Shown here piece after piece: positions 7,877 to 15,273 of a DNA stretch of 64,000 nt; within the stretch, counting starts at the first letter, position 1; each line of letters opens with the position of its first letter. The DNA is from Halorientalis sp. LT38 (GTDB lineage: Archaea; Halobacteriota; Halobacteria; Halobacteriales; Haloarculaceae): assembly GCF_037031225.1 (NCBI RefSeq), contig NZ_JAYEZN010000001.1:558001-622000 (forward strand), given 5' to 3'. The position numbers and the translations under genes were made by a program. The notes under the pieces were generated by a model. That model was not told the DNA's origin, did not search any database, and was given only the letters and a program-made list of their open reading frames with translations.

Positions 7877-7972
7877 TTTCCGGAATTTCCAGAAAACCCC
7901 ACTGTCTTGCTATTCTGCCGTGAGCGACTTGCTCGCGCTCGATTTTCGATTTCCGGAAAACTTTCCAGAAGT
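7877..7972. promoter_or_regulatory. TTTCCGGAA operator-like sites upstream of the integrase operon
   Basis: The proximal site is a head-to-tail pair TTTCCGGAA-TTTCCAGAA at 7877-7894. The distal site at 7950 is TTTCCGGAAAACTTTCCAGAA. The two sites are 73 bp apart, exactly as at the orphan locus. The proximal site is about 44 bp upstream of the micro-ORF start, a suitable position for regulation of integrase expression. Confidence 0.5.
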
Positions 7973-8099
7973 CCCCGCTGGGGACCTGTCTTTTGCCGTG
8001 AGGGGTGCGCATCTATCATGTCGTCACCTCAGAACGACACCCTCGGGCCGAAGCCGGCCCGACAGACTCCTTTTCCGAAGTCGTCAGGTCGGCCATCCG

Positions 8100-8180
8100 A
8101 GTGTATCGTTCCATACACTCAGTGTATATCCGGAGTACTTAGTTTTAGTGCATGGAACAATACGCTATAGTGTATTGTTC
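8100..8180. promoter_or_regulatory. Cluster of AGTGTAT inverted repeats upstream of the repressor
   Basis: The half-site AGTGTAT occurs at 8100-8106, inverted at 8113-8119, again at 8121-8127 and at 8169-8175. The middle pair forms a perfect ATACACT-C-AGTGTAT palindrome. A separate 9-bp inverted repeat, GAACAATAC (8155-8163) with GTATTGTTC (8172-8180), overlaps the last half-site. A TATA-like CAATATTAAG follows at about 8185-8194. This resembles a multi-site operator for an autoregulating repressor in a lysogeny switch. Confidence 0.6.
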
Positions 8181-8240
8181 AAACCAATATTAAGCCAGTA
8201 CCAATTCACCTTTCACTGTGATGAGTGACCAAAGAATAAG

Positions 8241-8525
8241 ATGCGACGGCCCCGGGTGGACTGGATGACAAGAGCAGACGACGCTATTCTTGAATTTTTG
8301 CAAAACGAAGGGAATGAGCCCCTGAATGCAACCCCAGCGGTTATCCAGGCGAACATCAGCTATCAGATTTCGCACGTCAGAAGCCGCCTTAGAAAGCTCG
8401 ATAAAGCAGGTTTGGTCGAGTATTACAATGAAGATCGGGGAATATACCAAATATCAGAGAATGGGAAAAAGTACTTGCACGGAACAATTGACTCAGAGGA
8501 ACTTGAGATAGAAGATAGTTCTTGA
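8241..8525 (+). CDS. Winged-helix repressor-like protein (phiH1-repressor type)
   Basis: The product has 94 residues and is almost entirely a winged helix: DDAILEFLQNEGN, then the HTH around ATPAVIQANISYQISHV, then the wing LRKLDKAGLVEYYNEDRGIYQI (only LDKAGLVEYY quoted as key). It ends in an acidic tail. Repressors of this kind occur in halovirus phiH1 and many haloarchaeal proviruses. It is divergent from the integrase operon and sits directly downstream of the AGTGTAT operators. The ATG at 8241 gives the family-like N-terminus MRRPRVDWM; an earlier ATG at 8221 opens a different, 15-codon frame. Confidence 0.8.
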   Translation: MRRPRVDWMTRADDAILEFLQNEGNEPLNATPAVIQANISYQISHVRSRLRKLDKAGLVEYYNEDRGIYQISENGKKYLHGTIDSEELEIEDSS

Positions 8526-8609
8526 GCAGTCTGCGTAGCCTTACTTCTGATTCAACACAGAAGGTCTGCATCAAATATAAGAACCCATGTCGTAACTAGG
8601 TTGTCAGGT

Positions 8610-9443
8610 ATGGCTGAAACGACGTTTTGGTTTACGAGATTCCAGATAGACGGCATCACCACGGACGTTACGGATTTTGACCCCAGTGCCTCTCGAGATG
8701 ATCTTGTGAGGGATACAATTCTTGAGTATGTTCGATCAAATGAAGCAGTAACCGAATCTGCGACAGGTAAGTGGTATTTTGGCGCGATAGATGATCGCGG
8801 TGATATGCTTTACGGTAAATTTGGCAAGGAATATACTGACGAGTCAGCAGCTTACGACGAGTCTCGGGGGGACTTTATTGATGAGGCAGGAGAGGGAATA
8901 GACGCATCGTACTCTATGTTTGCGCTGAATTTTCCAAAACGGTTGTTGATCTATAATACAAGGAACAGAGTCGGATATCAGCAATTTAGGAGAAACTTCG
9001 CAGACGGTTATAATGAGAGGAATAGTGGAACGATGACAACAGAGTTCATGAAGAATACTGCTGATCTCGAAACAGTAATATCTGAACGTAGGGTTAGAAA
9101 TGCGAACTTTGAATTAGAACCCTCAAACCCTAGCTCTGAACCGGAATGGGAGTCCCTTGACGAACACATTCAGGAAATGTTGGCTGAGAAACTGGGTGTT
9201 GATGTTGAAGCAATGGAAGGGTCAGGACTGAATTTTGACGATGAATTTCTTGCAGAGGTAACGTCTATGTCGCAGAGTGAGTACGGAGAGTTTGAAGTAT
9301 ACTATGATGAGGATGGGTATGTCAAAAAGATTACTTCGGGTGAAGGGGAGCCAATAATCAGACGACGTGAAGAACCAGAAGGAATCGGGGGGCTGCGAGA
9401 GATTTCAAGAGACTTGGTGGACTTTGCATCCACCTTCCTGTGA
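8610..9443 (+). CDS. 277-aa soluble protein of unknown family (RexA-like candidate)
   Basis: No family is recognised with certainty. The protein is 277 aa, acidic and without membrane helices. It has a beta-rich N-terminal half (GKWYFGAIDDRGDMLYGKF) and a segment FALNFPKRLLIYNTRNRVGY that resembles the nucleic-acid-binding effector folds of RexA and KwaB in general pattern only. The gene is AT-rich compared with the viral core. It follows the repressor gene by 85 bp and is followed after 6 bp by a small multi-pass membrane protein. That order and those sizes match lambda cI-rexA-rexB (RexA 279 aa). Start at ATG 8610; an in-frame TTG at 8601 is less likely. Confidence 0.5.
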   Translation: MAETTFWFTRFQIDGITTDVTDFDPSASRDDLVRDTILEYVRSNEAVTESATGKWYFGAIDDRGDMLYGKFGKEYTDESAAYDESRGDFIDEAGEGIDASYSMFALNFPKRLLIYNTRNRVGYQQFRRNFADGYNERNSGTMTTEFMKNTADLETVISERRVRNANFELEPSNPSSEPEWESLDEHIQEMLAEKLGVDVEAMEGSGLNFDDEFLAEVTSMSQSEYGEFEVYYDEDGYVKKITSGEGEPIIRRREEPEGIGGLREISRDLVDFASTFL

Positions 9444-9449
9444 TATAGT

Positions 9450-10030
9450 ATGTTTGAGGAGGGGTTCATAAATAGACTCACTTCCTCCTTTGATAGAGTC
9501 CTCTATGGACTGGATTTGTTGATTTCCCTCCTCATTGTTGTTATCATATACCCGATCTCAAGAAACCAGATCTCATCTGAAGAGATGTTGATATTTGTCC
9601 GCCAAGGAATGCCGTTGGCCACTACTTTAATTATAATAACCATAACCAGCGTTTCAATTCTGGTATCATTATCCAATACTGCAGCAATCAGGAAGCTCAA
9701 AGAAGACCTATTATATGAAAAATTCTTATTCACCTTCGAATTTACGGCAATATTGGCTATTCTCACCTCGATTGTAGGAATAGTATTACAAACAATTGGT
9801 ATAGGACCGGCTAGATTTTACATTTTCTTGTTCTTTTTTCCTATACAGTACTTGCAGCAGCTACAGTGATATCCCGTTTAATCACCTATGGTGACAAAAT
9901 AGCTCAATTAGCTTTGGTTGGAGATCTCCCTGAAGACCTGACCGAGAAAGTTACAGAAAAGCACCCCGAGATGGATGAGGAAGGTGATGATAGTGAAAGT
10001 ACAAATGATGGGGATAGAGAGGATAAATGA
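9450..10030 (+). pseudogene. Multi-pass membrane protein, frame broken or shifted at a T run (RexB-like candidate)
   Basis: The first frame (9450-9869, 139 aa) encodes helices near residues 20-42, 55-75, 90-112 and 120-137, then ends abruptly. At the six-T run 9834-9839, a shift of -1 (or one missing T) opens a second frame that continues the last helix (YTVLAAATVISRLITYGDK) and a very acidic tail to the stop at 10028-10030, about 193 aa in all. The continuation is clearly protein-like, so the true product is probably full length. A sequencing error, a recent mutation or ribosomal slippage on C-TTT-TTT are all possible. It pairs with the upstream 277-aa gene. Confidence 0.55.
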
Positions 10031-10042
10031 AGCACAAATGTT

Positions 10043-10303
10043 TCAACTCTCAAACTCAATTTCGCATGACACATCTATATCAAGGTGGGGAGCATTAGAG
10101 AGTGTCTCAGAAATTTCCTTCTTTTGTTGAATCGATAGGTCTTCCCGTTCCAGCACTTCCTCTATTCTCTCATATATCCGGCATGAAAATTCCGCCGACT
10201 TCATCAGCGCTGTAGTTTTGTTACAGCCCCAAAACTCGGTGGCCTGCTCAATAGTCTCGGTTCGGTGCGCGTGTTTCCCATCTTCGCGGATTCGCATACC
10301 CAC
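10043..10303 (-). CDS. Small helical protein of haloarchaeal mobile elements
   Basis: The protein has 86 residues: a basic N-terminus MGMRIREDGKHAHR, then a helix-rich region (TIEQATEFWGCNKTTALMKSAE, key part WGCNKTTALMKS) that could be a ribbon-helix-helix or HTH fold, and an acidic end. Similar small proteins are common in haloarchaeal plasmids and proviruses, but no function is known to me. It is transcribed against its neighbours, inside the AT-rich cargo island. An ATG two codons later is an equally good start. Confidence 0.55.
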   Translation of the reverse strand: MGMRIREDGKHAHRTETIEQATEFWGCNKTTALMKSAEFSCRIYERIEEVLEREDLSIQQKKEISETLSNAPHLDIDVSCEIEFES

Positions 10304-10333
10304 CGCTCGTGAACACGACGCCGTAAAACACGG

Positions 10334-10465
10334 TCAGAGCGGGTTACTGAAACTCCTCTCATTCATAAACCCCAGCCGATTCCCCGGGCCAACCGTCTCG
10401 ATCTCCGCAGACAGTCGGTCAAATCCGGTCGAGTATGCACACACCCAGCGCCGGCTCGTGTGCAT
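10334..10465 (-). CDS. Possible 43-aa ORF or gene remnant in a GC-rich patch
   Basis: The frame begins MHTSRRWVCAYSTGFDRL and runs to a TGA at 10334. Its GC content and codon use are those of the host, whereas the flanking genes are AT-rich. The open frame continues upstream beyond the chosen ATG to about 10510, so it may be the 3' end of a truncated gene. No family is recognised. Confidence 0.25.
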   Translation of the reverse strand: MHTSRRWVCAYSTGFDRLSAEIETVGPGNRLGFMNERSFSNPL

Positions 10466-10556
10466 ATCGCGGATCGGTAAGATCTCGACGTGCGACCCCT
10501 GGGGGGAGGAGAGAAAAAGAATTCGTACATATTGACTAATCTGATTTTATCCACAA

Positions 10557-10567
10557 GTATATAAAAC
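10557..10567 (+). promoter_or_regulatory. TATA box of the ApeA-like gene
   Basis: GTATATAAAAC ends 20 bases before the ATG at 10587. This spacing is right for a leaderless archaeal transcript starting at or just before the start codon, so the gene has its own promoter. Confidence 0.6.
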
Positions 10568-10586
10568 AACTATTCCAGAATGTCAT

Positions 10587-12038
10587 ATGGAGGAAGATGA
10601 AATCCGAGGCTATTGGTGGTTGGAAAAAGAGCCGGATGAGAAGATACCTGGAAAGTTGATATACTCACCAAATGATTTTGTTAGATTATACCTCTTAGGC
10701 GATTTTTCAAGTTCGTATATTTCTTCGGGTGATAACACATATTATAGTAAGATACTAGGAGTAAGCGCAGGAGGTGATGACGTAACACTCCTCAAATGCC
10801 GACGTGACAAGCAGAATCGGGGCGGATCAGGACCGATAACGTCTGAATATATATCTAGTTATTATATCAACGGCCACAGATTTGAACGTCAACGTCCCTC
10901 ATTTCATAGTATGTCGGTTAGTTTTTATGGAATGGACAATTGGGCAATGAAATCATCACCCACGCCGCAGGTGGATGATGACGCGTTCAAAGATATCTAT
11001 AATCAGGAGAGGTTCCCATTAGAAATCAACGTTCCAAAGCCGGACTCAGCTTGGGTGAAAGATTATGAGTACGAGATCTCGCTGAGAATCCGCCCAAGGA
11101 TGAATATAGAAAAGTTTCAAGCAGGTGAACTTGAAGTAAGGCATGAATTTAAGATAGATCCTCGAAGAACCCAGGTTCCCTTTGAGGAGTATCTAAACCA
11201 CATAAATAAATTAAATAATTTTGTAGCTTTTGGAATCGGTGAGCCAGTCCATCCTAACAGGGTCACAGGAACAGTACGTCATCCTGATAATACGTACTCT
11301 GACACAAGTATATATTACCCCATACAGGGAGAAATTAACCGAGACCCTCAACAGCACCCTTATAAAATGCTATTTAATGGAACCGACATAAGATCGGACT
11401 TTACTGGCATCATGCAAAGTTGGTATGAGAGATCTGATGAACTATCAGATATTTTTGAGTTGTACTTTGGTACCCTCTTTCAGGAGAAAATGTATACTCA
11501 AAACCAATTCCTGAGCTTGTGCCATGGGTTAGAATCGTATCATCGTATGAGGCTTGAAAACAACTATATGCTTGATTCGGACTATGATGATTTTTATCAG
11601 GACATGATCTCGGTCATACTCGGGAATCCAGAAGACGTGTTCTCCGATTTACCCAAAGGTACAGACAATATACGGCAGAAGCACGACATACCAGACGCAT
11701 TAATCTCTTCAATGAAGTACGGCACACTGAAATATGCAAATGAAAAGTCTCTTAGACGAAGATTGGATGAAATTGTCGATTTTTATAGGCCGGTTCTACA
11801 AGACCTACCCTACTCTATCACCGGGAAAATTGGATTAGTGGTTGACACTCGAAACTATTATTCCCACTATACAGATGAGCTGGCGAAAAAAGCAGCCTCA
11901 AGGTCTGAAACTCAGACACTAATATGGGGGCTACAACAATTAATTGAGACGTGCCTATTAGTAGAGATTGGAATACCATTAGATCTGATTCAACAGAGAT
12001 TGCAAACTAAGTATAAGAATCGGTGGGTTAGTTCCTGA
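10587..12038 (+). CDS. apeA: ApeA-like HEPN-domain antiviral protein
   Basis: The 483-aa protein has the ApeA layout. The N-terminal beta-rich domain begins with RGYWWLEKEPDEKIPGKL, a typical opening with a G-x-L strand. The C-terminal helical HEPN domain has FLSLCHGLESYHRM and the RNase signature R-x4-H at Arg422-His427 (DTRNYYSHY). ApeA proteins are single-gene anti-phage systems thought to act by HEPN RNA cleavage on infection. Here the gene is AT-rich cargo in a provirus, next to other candidate exclusion genes, so it probably protects the lysogen from other viruses. The start is fixed by a TATA box at leaderless distance. Confidence 0.78.
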   Translation: MEEDEIRGYWWLEKEPDEKIPGKLIYSPNDFVRLYLLGDFSSSYISSGDNTYYSKILGVSAGGDDVTLLKCRRDKQNRGGSGPITSEYISSYYINGHRFERQRPSFHSMSVSFYGMDNWAMKSSPTPQVDDDAFKDIYNQERFPLEINVPKPDSAWVKDYEYEISLRIRPRMNIEKFQAGELEVRHEFKIDPRRTQVPFEEYLNHINKLNNFVAFGIGEPVHPNRVTGTVRHPDNTYSDTSIYYPIQGEINRDPQQHPYKMLFNGTDIRSDFTGIMQSWYERSDELSDIFELYFGTLFQEKMYTQNQFLSLCHGLESYHRMRLENNYMLDSDYDDFYQDMISVILGNPEDVFSDLPKGTDNIRQKHDIPDALISSMKYGTLKYANEKSLRRRLDEIVDFYRPVLQDLPYSITGKIGLVVDTRNYYSHYTDELAKKAASRSETQTLIWGLQQLIETCLLVEIGIPLDLIQQRLQTKYKNRWVSS

Positions 12039-12144
12039 TTTTGTTTGCTAGGCTACGAATCTATACCATTAGATGACTTCAACCCTGTCTTTTACCGAAT
12101 CGGCTAGTCGGGCGACGTAGCCGCTTTGCGGCGGCAGTCGCACG

Positions 12145-12534
12145 ATGCAAGGAAAATTCGACTTAGACGACGTGGTGGTCAGCCCGCTGTTCGTGCTGTC
12201 CTCCGCAATCGCGACGGGACTCATCAGCTTCACGCTGCTGGGCTTCGACTTCGCCAGTACCGCGCTGCAGTTCACGAGTGACGGCTACAAGACTACGATT
12301 TCCTACGCCAGCATCATCTCGGTGCTGGCGCTGCTGGCCGCCTACGCTAGCAATCGGAAGGATCTCTCGCAGATGACCAACGTCGAGCGGTGGATTTTGT
12401 TCGCCACCATCGGCCTGGTCATCGCGCCGCCGTTCATGCCCGTTCTCGATGGATTGCTCACGAACAAGCTCGCCGGACTCGTCGCGGTCGTGATCCAGGC
12501 CGGCGGGTTCTACTCCCTCAGCTACACCGGATAA
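12145..12534 (+). CDS. Small membrane protein, pleolipovirus VP3-like
   Basis: The product has 129 residues with four hydrophobic helices at about 12-32, 48-68, 82-102 and 108-126, and short polar loops. It is the first gene of the structural operon and precedes the spike gene. Pleolipoviruses encode a small integral membrane protein (VP3 of HRPV-1) in this place, embedded on the inside of the virion membrane. Assignment rests on size, topology and gene order, not on a sequence match I can verify. Confidence 0.62.
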   Translation: MQGKFDLDDVVVSPLFVLSSAIATGLISFTLLGFDFASTALQFTSDGYKTTISYASIISVLALLAAYASNRKDLSQMTNVERWILFATIGLVIAPPFMPVLDGLLTNKLAGLVAVVIQAGGFYSLSYTG

Positions 12535-12536
12535 CA

Positions 12537-13094
12537 ATGAATCACAAACTCAAATCGCTGCTGCTGGCCCTGTTGACCGTCTTGACGGTCGTCCTGGCCG
12601 GATCGTTCGGAGGTATCGCAGCGGCACAAACAACGACGACGGACTCGACGACGACGGAGGAACCGACCGATGACGAGAGCGCCGAGATTCCACAGGAAGA
12701 GACGTTTTCTGTGGATAACGACACCGAGAGCGTCCGCGCCGTCGCTATCAACACGAGCGGGACGTTGAACGTCTCGGTCTACACCGTCGACGAGAACGGG
12801 ACGGAAACCCTCGTTTCGTCGGGAACGCTCAACACGTCGGCCGTATCGGGCGACTCGGACATCTTCGCCTACCAGATTCCCGACTCGGAGACGGACGTGC
12901 AGTATCGCGTGAACGTCTCCGCCGAGACGCAGGGGGCGGGCGCCGAGACGGTCGAGATCGAAAAGCTCCAGGCCATGAGCGGCGGGGGGCTGCTCCCCGG
13001 CGGGGCCGGGAGCGGTGACCTGCCGATCTACGTCGGCGGGTTGCTCCTGGTCGTCGGGGCGGCCGTCCTCGGATGGAGGCAGATGGACGCATGA
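12537..13094 (+). CDS. Secreted, membrane-anchored virion-type protein
   Basis: The product has 185 residues: signal peptide to about residue 30 (VVLAGSFGGIAAAQ), a Thr/Asp-rich stretch, a beta-rich ectodomain and a C-terminal helix (LPIYVGGLLLVVGAAVLGW). Several N-x-S/T sequons suggest glycosylation. The topology matches an envelope surface protein. It lies 2 bp after the VP3-like gene and overlaps the spike gene by ATGA, so the three are translated together. The open frame upstream of 12537 is a shadow. Confidence 0.65.
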   Translation: MNHKLKSLLLALLTVLTVVLAGSFGGIAAAQTTTTDSTTTEEPTDDESAEIPQEETFSVDNDTESVRAVAINTSGTLNVSVYTVDENGTETLVSSGTLNTSAVSGDSDIFAYQIPDSETDVQYRVNVSAETQGAGAETVEIEKLQAMSGGGLLPGGAGSGDLPIYVGGLLLVVGAAVLGWRQMDA

Positions 13095-14665
13095 GAGACG
13101 GCTTTAGGCGAGTCGTGGCGGCGCTGTTGGCCGTCGCGCTCGTCTCGTCGGCCGGGGTTTCCCCGGTCGGGACGGCGGCGGCCGCAGACGGCTCGAATTG
13201 CGCACAAGACGCGCTTGAGGCGGGCGTTGACAGTAACTTCGGCCCGATGCCGAATTACTACGCGGTCATCAAAGAAGGCGCTTCCTGCCTGTGGGGCGGC
13301 TCCGCAGACGACGTTGATCCTGCGGATTATGAAGAGGCCCAACAGGTACAGAGCGAGCTTTACTCGCAGGCTCTCGGTCAAGCAGAACAGTCCGAGACGC
13401 TGAACGCGACGTATTCGAACTACCTGACCGACGCGGCGACCATCGGGAAGATGGAGGGTAAAAACGCCTTCATCAGATCCCTCGAAAACGGTTCCTCAGA
13501 GTCTCAGGCTGTCGCTGAGTCTCGTACGGAAACGCTCGACTACTACGCGGGTCGGCAGAAAACCCTTCTCCAGTCGTGGGAAGGGAAAGTCCGGTCGGTG
13601 GAGCGCATCGCCAGTTCCGCCGATAGCGAGGCGAACCTCTCCATTGGCGACGTGCTGGCTGTGAACTACACCCGCGATACCGGAGTAGGTCGCAGTAGCC
13701 CCATGCACTCGGTGTCAACGGCAAACGTAACCGTCGAACTGGTGAACGGAACGACCGTCGACACGCTCGCGCTGAACGGTGTCCTCGATAAGGGTACGAC
13801 CGGCGATTACGAGATTGACGGCCTCGAACCGTCCGCGTCCCGGTCGAATGTCCTTCCCGGCGGCTGGTCAGGAAGTCCGACCTACGACAACATGACCGTC
13901 CATGCTCCCGACGCCGAGGCGGACGGCGGTGCGGAACCCGTCCCGATGCTCAAAGGGGACCACTTCATGGGCACGTGGACGGAGATCGACACCGAGGGCG
14001 TCGCGCAGGCGAATAACGTCGAGAACTTCGCTAACTCGACGTATTCGGAGTGGGAAGCCGGCGCAATCACCACCGAAGACCTCGTTGACCCGTACCTCGG
14101 CGCGCGAGAGTACGACCCGAACGAAACGGGAGCGACCTGGCAGATGCGGACGCTCACCGCAATGGGCGTCACTCCCCCGCAGAACGTCTCTAACCTCGAC
14201 CGGATGGAGATTGCTGACGCTGATAAGGGCGTCACCGTCGAAGGGACGTTGATGGCGCAGGCCGACCCACCAGGCGCGGACGGCTACGCGATCGGGAAAA
14301 CCTACGACGCCCGCAACATTTCGGGCCACGTTTTCGTCGCGACGAACGACGGCCCGCACAAGCTCGAAGGCGAGTTTACGATTGAGTCGGCGGACCGGAT
14401 CGACGGCGACGCCTACGGGTCTGGCGAGGTGATCCGGTACGACCGCCCGGACTACCAGACCGCCGACCTCGCGGCATACAAGAACATGAGCGAGCAGATC
14501 ATGCAGATCCGCGCCGACCTCGAAGCCCGCGAGCAGGCCATTGAGGCCAACGCCACGAGTGGCGCTGGCGGCCTGTTCAACGCCGACGACCTCCCATTCG
14601 GCGGCTGGGGCGTCGCGGTCGCCCTCGTCGCGTTCATCGCGCTCCTGCTTGTTCCGCGGTCCTGA
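13091..14665 (+). CDS. Pleolipovirus-type spike protein (VP4-like)
   Basis: The 524-aa protein has a signal peptide (about 1-30, AALLAVALVSSAGV), a long ectodomain with N-glycosylation sequons and two early cysteines, a helical coiled-coil-like region near 470-495 (EQIMQIRADLEAREQAIEA), and a C-terminal anchor (WGVAVALVAFIALLLV) followed by a short basic tail. Length and layout match the membrane-fusion spikes of HRPV-type pleolipoviruses. The ATG at 13091 overlaps the preceding stop and gives a proper signal peptide. Confidence 0.78.
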   Translation: MRDGFRRVVAALLAVALVSSAGVSPVGTAAAADGSNCAQDALEAGVDSNFGPMPNYYAVIKEGASCLWGGSADDVDPADYEEAQQVQSELYSQALGQAEQSETLNATYSNYLTDAATIGKMEGKNAFIRSLENGSSESQAVAESRTETLDYYAGRQKTLLQSWEGKVRSVERIASSADSEANLSIGDVLAVNYTRDTGVGRSSPMHSVSTANVTVELVNGTTVDTLALNGVLDKGTTGDYEIDGLEPSASRSNVLPGGWSGSPTYDNMTVHAPDAEADGGAEPVPMLKGDHFMGTWTEIDTEGVAQANNVENFANSTYSEWEAGAITTEDLVDPYLGAREYDPNETGATWQMRTLTAMGVTPPQNVSNLDRMEIADADKGVTVEGTLMAQADPPGADGYAIGKTYDARNISGHVFVATNDGPHKLEGEFTIESADRIDGDAYGSGEVIRYDRPDYQTADLAAYKNMSEQIMQIRADLEAREQAIEANATSGAGGLFNADDLPFGGWGVAVALVAFIALLLVPRS

Positions 14666-14685
14666 GTCTACCCTTTTTCAGTACC

Positions 14686-15273
14686 ATGACTGTAAAACGC
14701 CACCTGACGCTCGCGCTGTTGCTCTCGCTGACGGTTCTCGGCGGGTCTGGATTGATCCTGCTGACGGCCTCGGCGGCGGCAGCCGGGCAAACGACGACGA
14801 CAGAGGCACCGACGACCGACCAGAGTAACCAGACCGGCGGGGAGGTGATTACTGACAGCCTGACCCTCGTCTCCAAGAGCTACGAAGCCGACGAGCGCGG
14901 GAACGGGACCCTCTCGCTCACCTTCCGCGCGGACGGCCCCCAGGCGGTCACCCTCTACGACGCAGGCGCGTTCATGACCGGCGGCCAGCTGCCGAGCCGG
15001 ACGCAGGTGATAGAAGGGACCGTTACCGTCGAAATGCCGGTCACCCGCCCGGAGGGGAGCGAGTACGTCGGGGTGACCGTCGTCTCCGGCGGCACCCGCT
15101 ACTCGGTTCCCCACCAAGTCGAACCGGACAGTACGCTGTTCACCGGGCGACCAACGTGGCAGGACACCCAAATCGCCGGCCTTTCCGGCTTCCTCGGCGG
15201 GCTCTTGGTGATTACCGCCGTGGCCTGGCGTCGGGTCACTTCGGACAAAGGAGAGGTGGAGCGCGTCCTATGA
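14686..15273 (+). CDS. Secreted, membrane-anchored protein of the structural operon
   Basis: The product has 195 residues with a signal peptide to about residue 33, a Thr-rich stretch (TTTTEAPTTDQ), a compact beta domain and a C-terminal helix (IAGLSGFLGGLLVITAVAW) with a charged cytoplasmic tail. The layout repeats that of 12537-13094, so the operon makes three anchored surface proteins. It overlaps the next gene by ATGA. Its equivalent in known pleolipoviruses would be the conserved ORF after the spike. Confidence 0.65.
   Translation: MTVKRHLTLALLLSLTVLGGSGLILLTASAAAAGQTTTTEAPTTDQSNQTGGEVITDSLTLVSKSYEADERGNGTLSLTFRADGPQAVTLYDAGAFMTGGQLPSRTQVIEGTVTVEMPVTRPEGSEYVGVTVVSGGTRYSVPHQVEPDSTLFTGRPTWQDTQIAGLSGFLGGLLVITAVAWRRVTSDKGEVERVL

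Noticed and set aside
8221-8268. 15-codon frame starting at the ATG before the repressor
   Set aside because: No second copy supports it, and the repressor ATG at 8241 fits family N-termini; it is noted only as a possible start ambiguity.
13473-13724. Minus-strand open frames within the spike gene
   Set aside because: Antisense shadows; the spike frame has signal peptide, coiled coil and membrane anchor.
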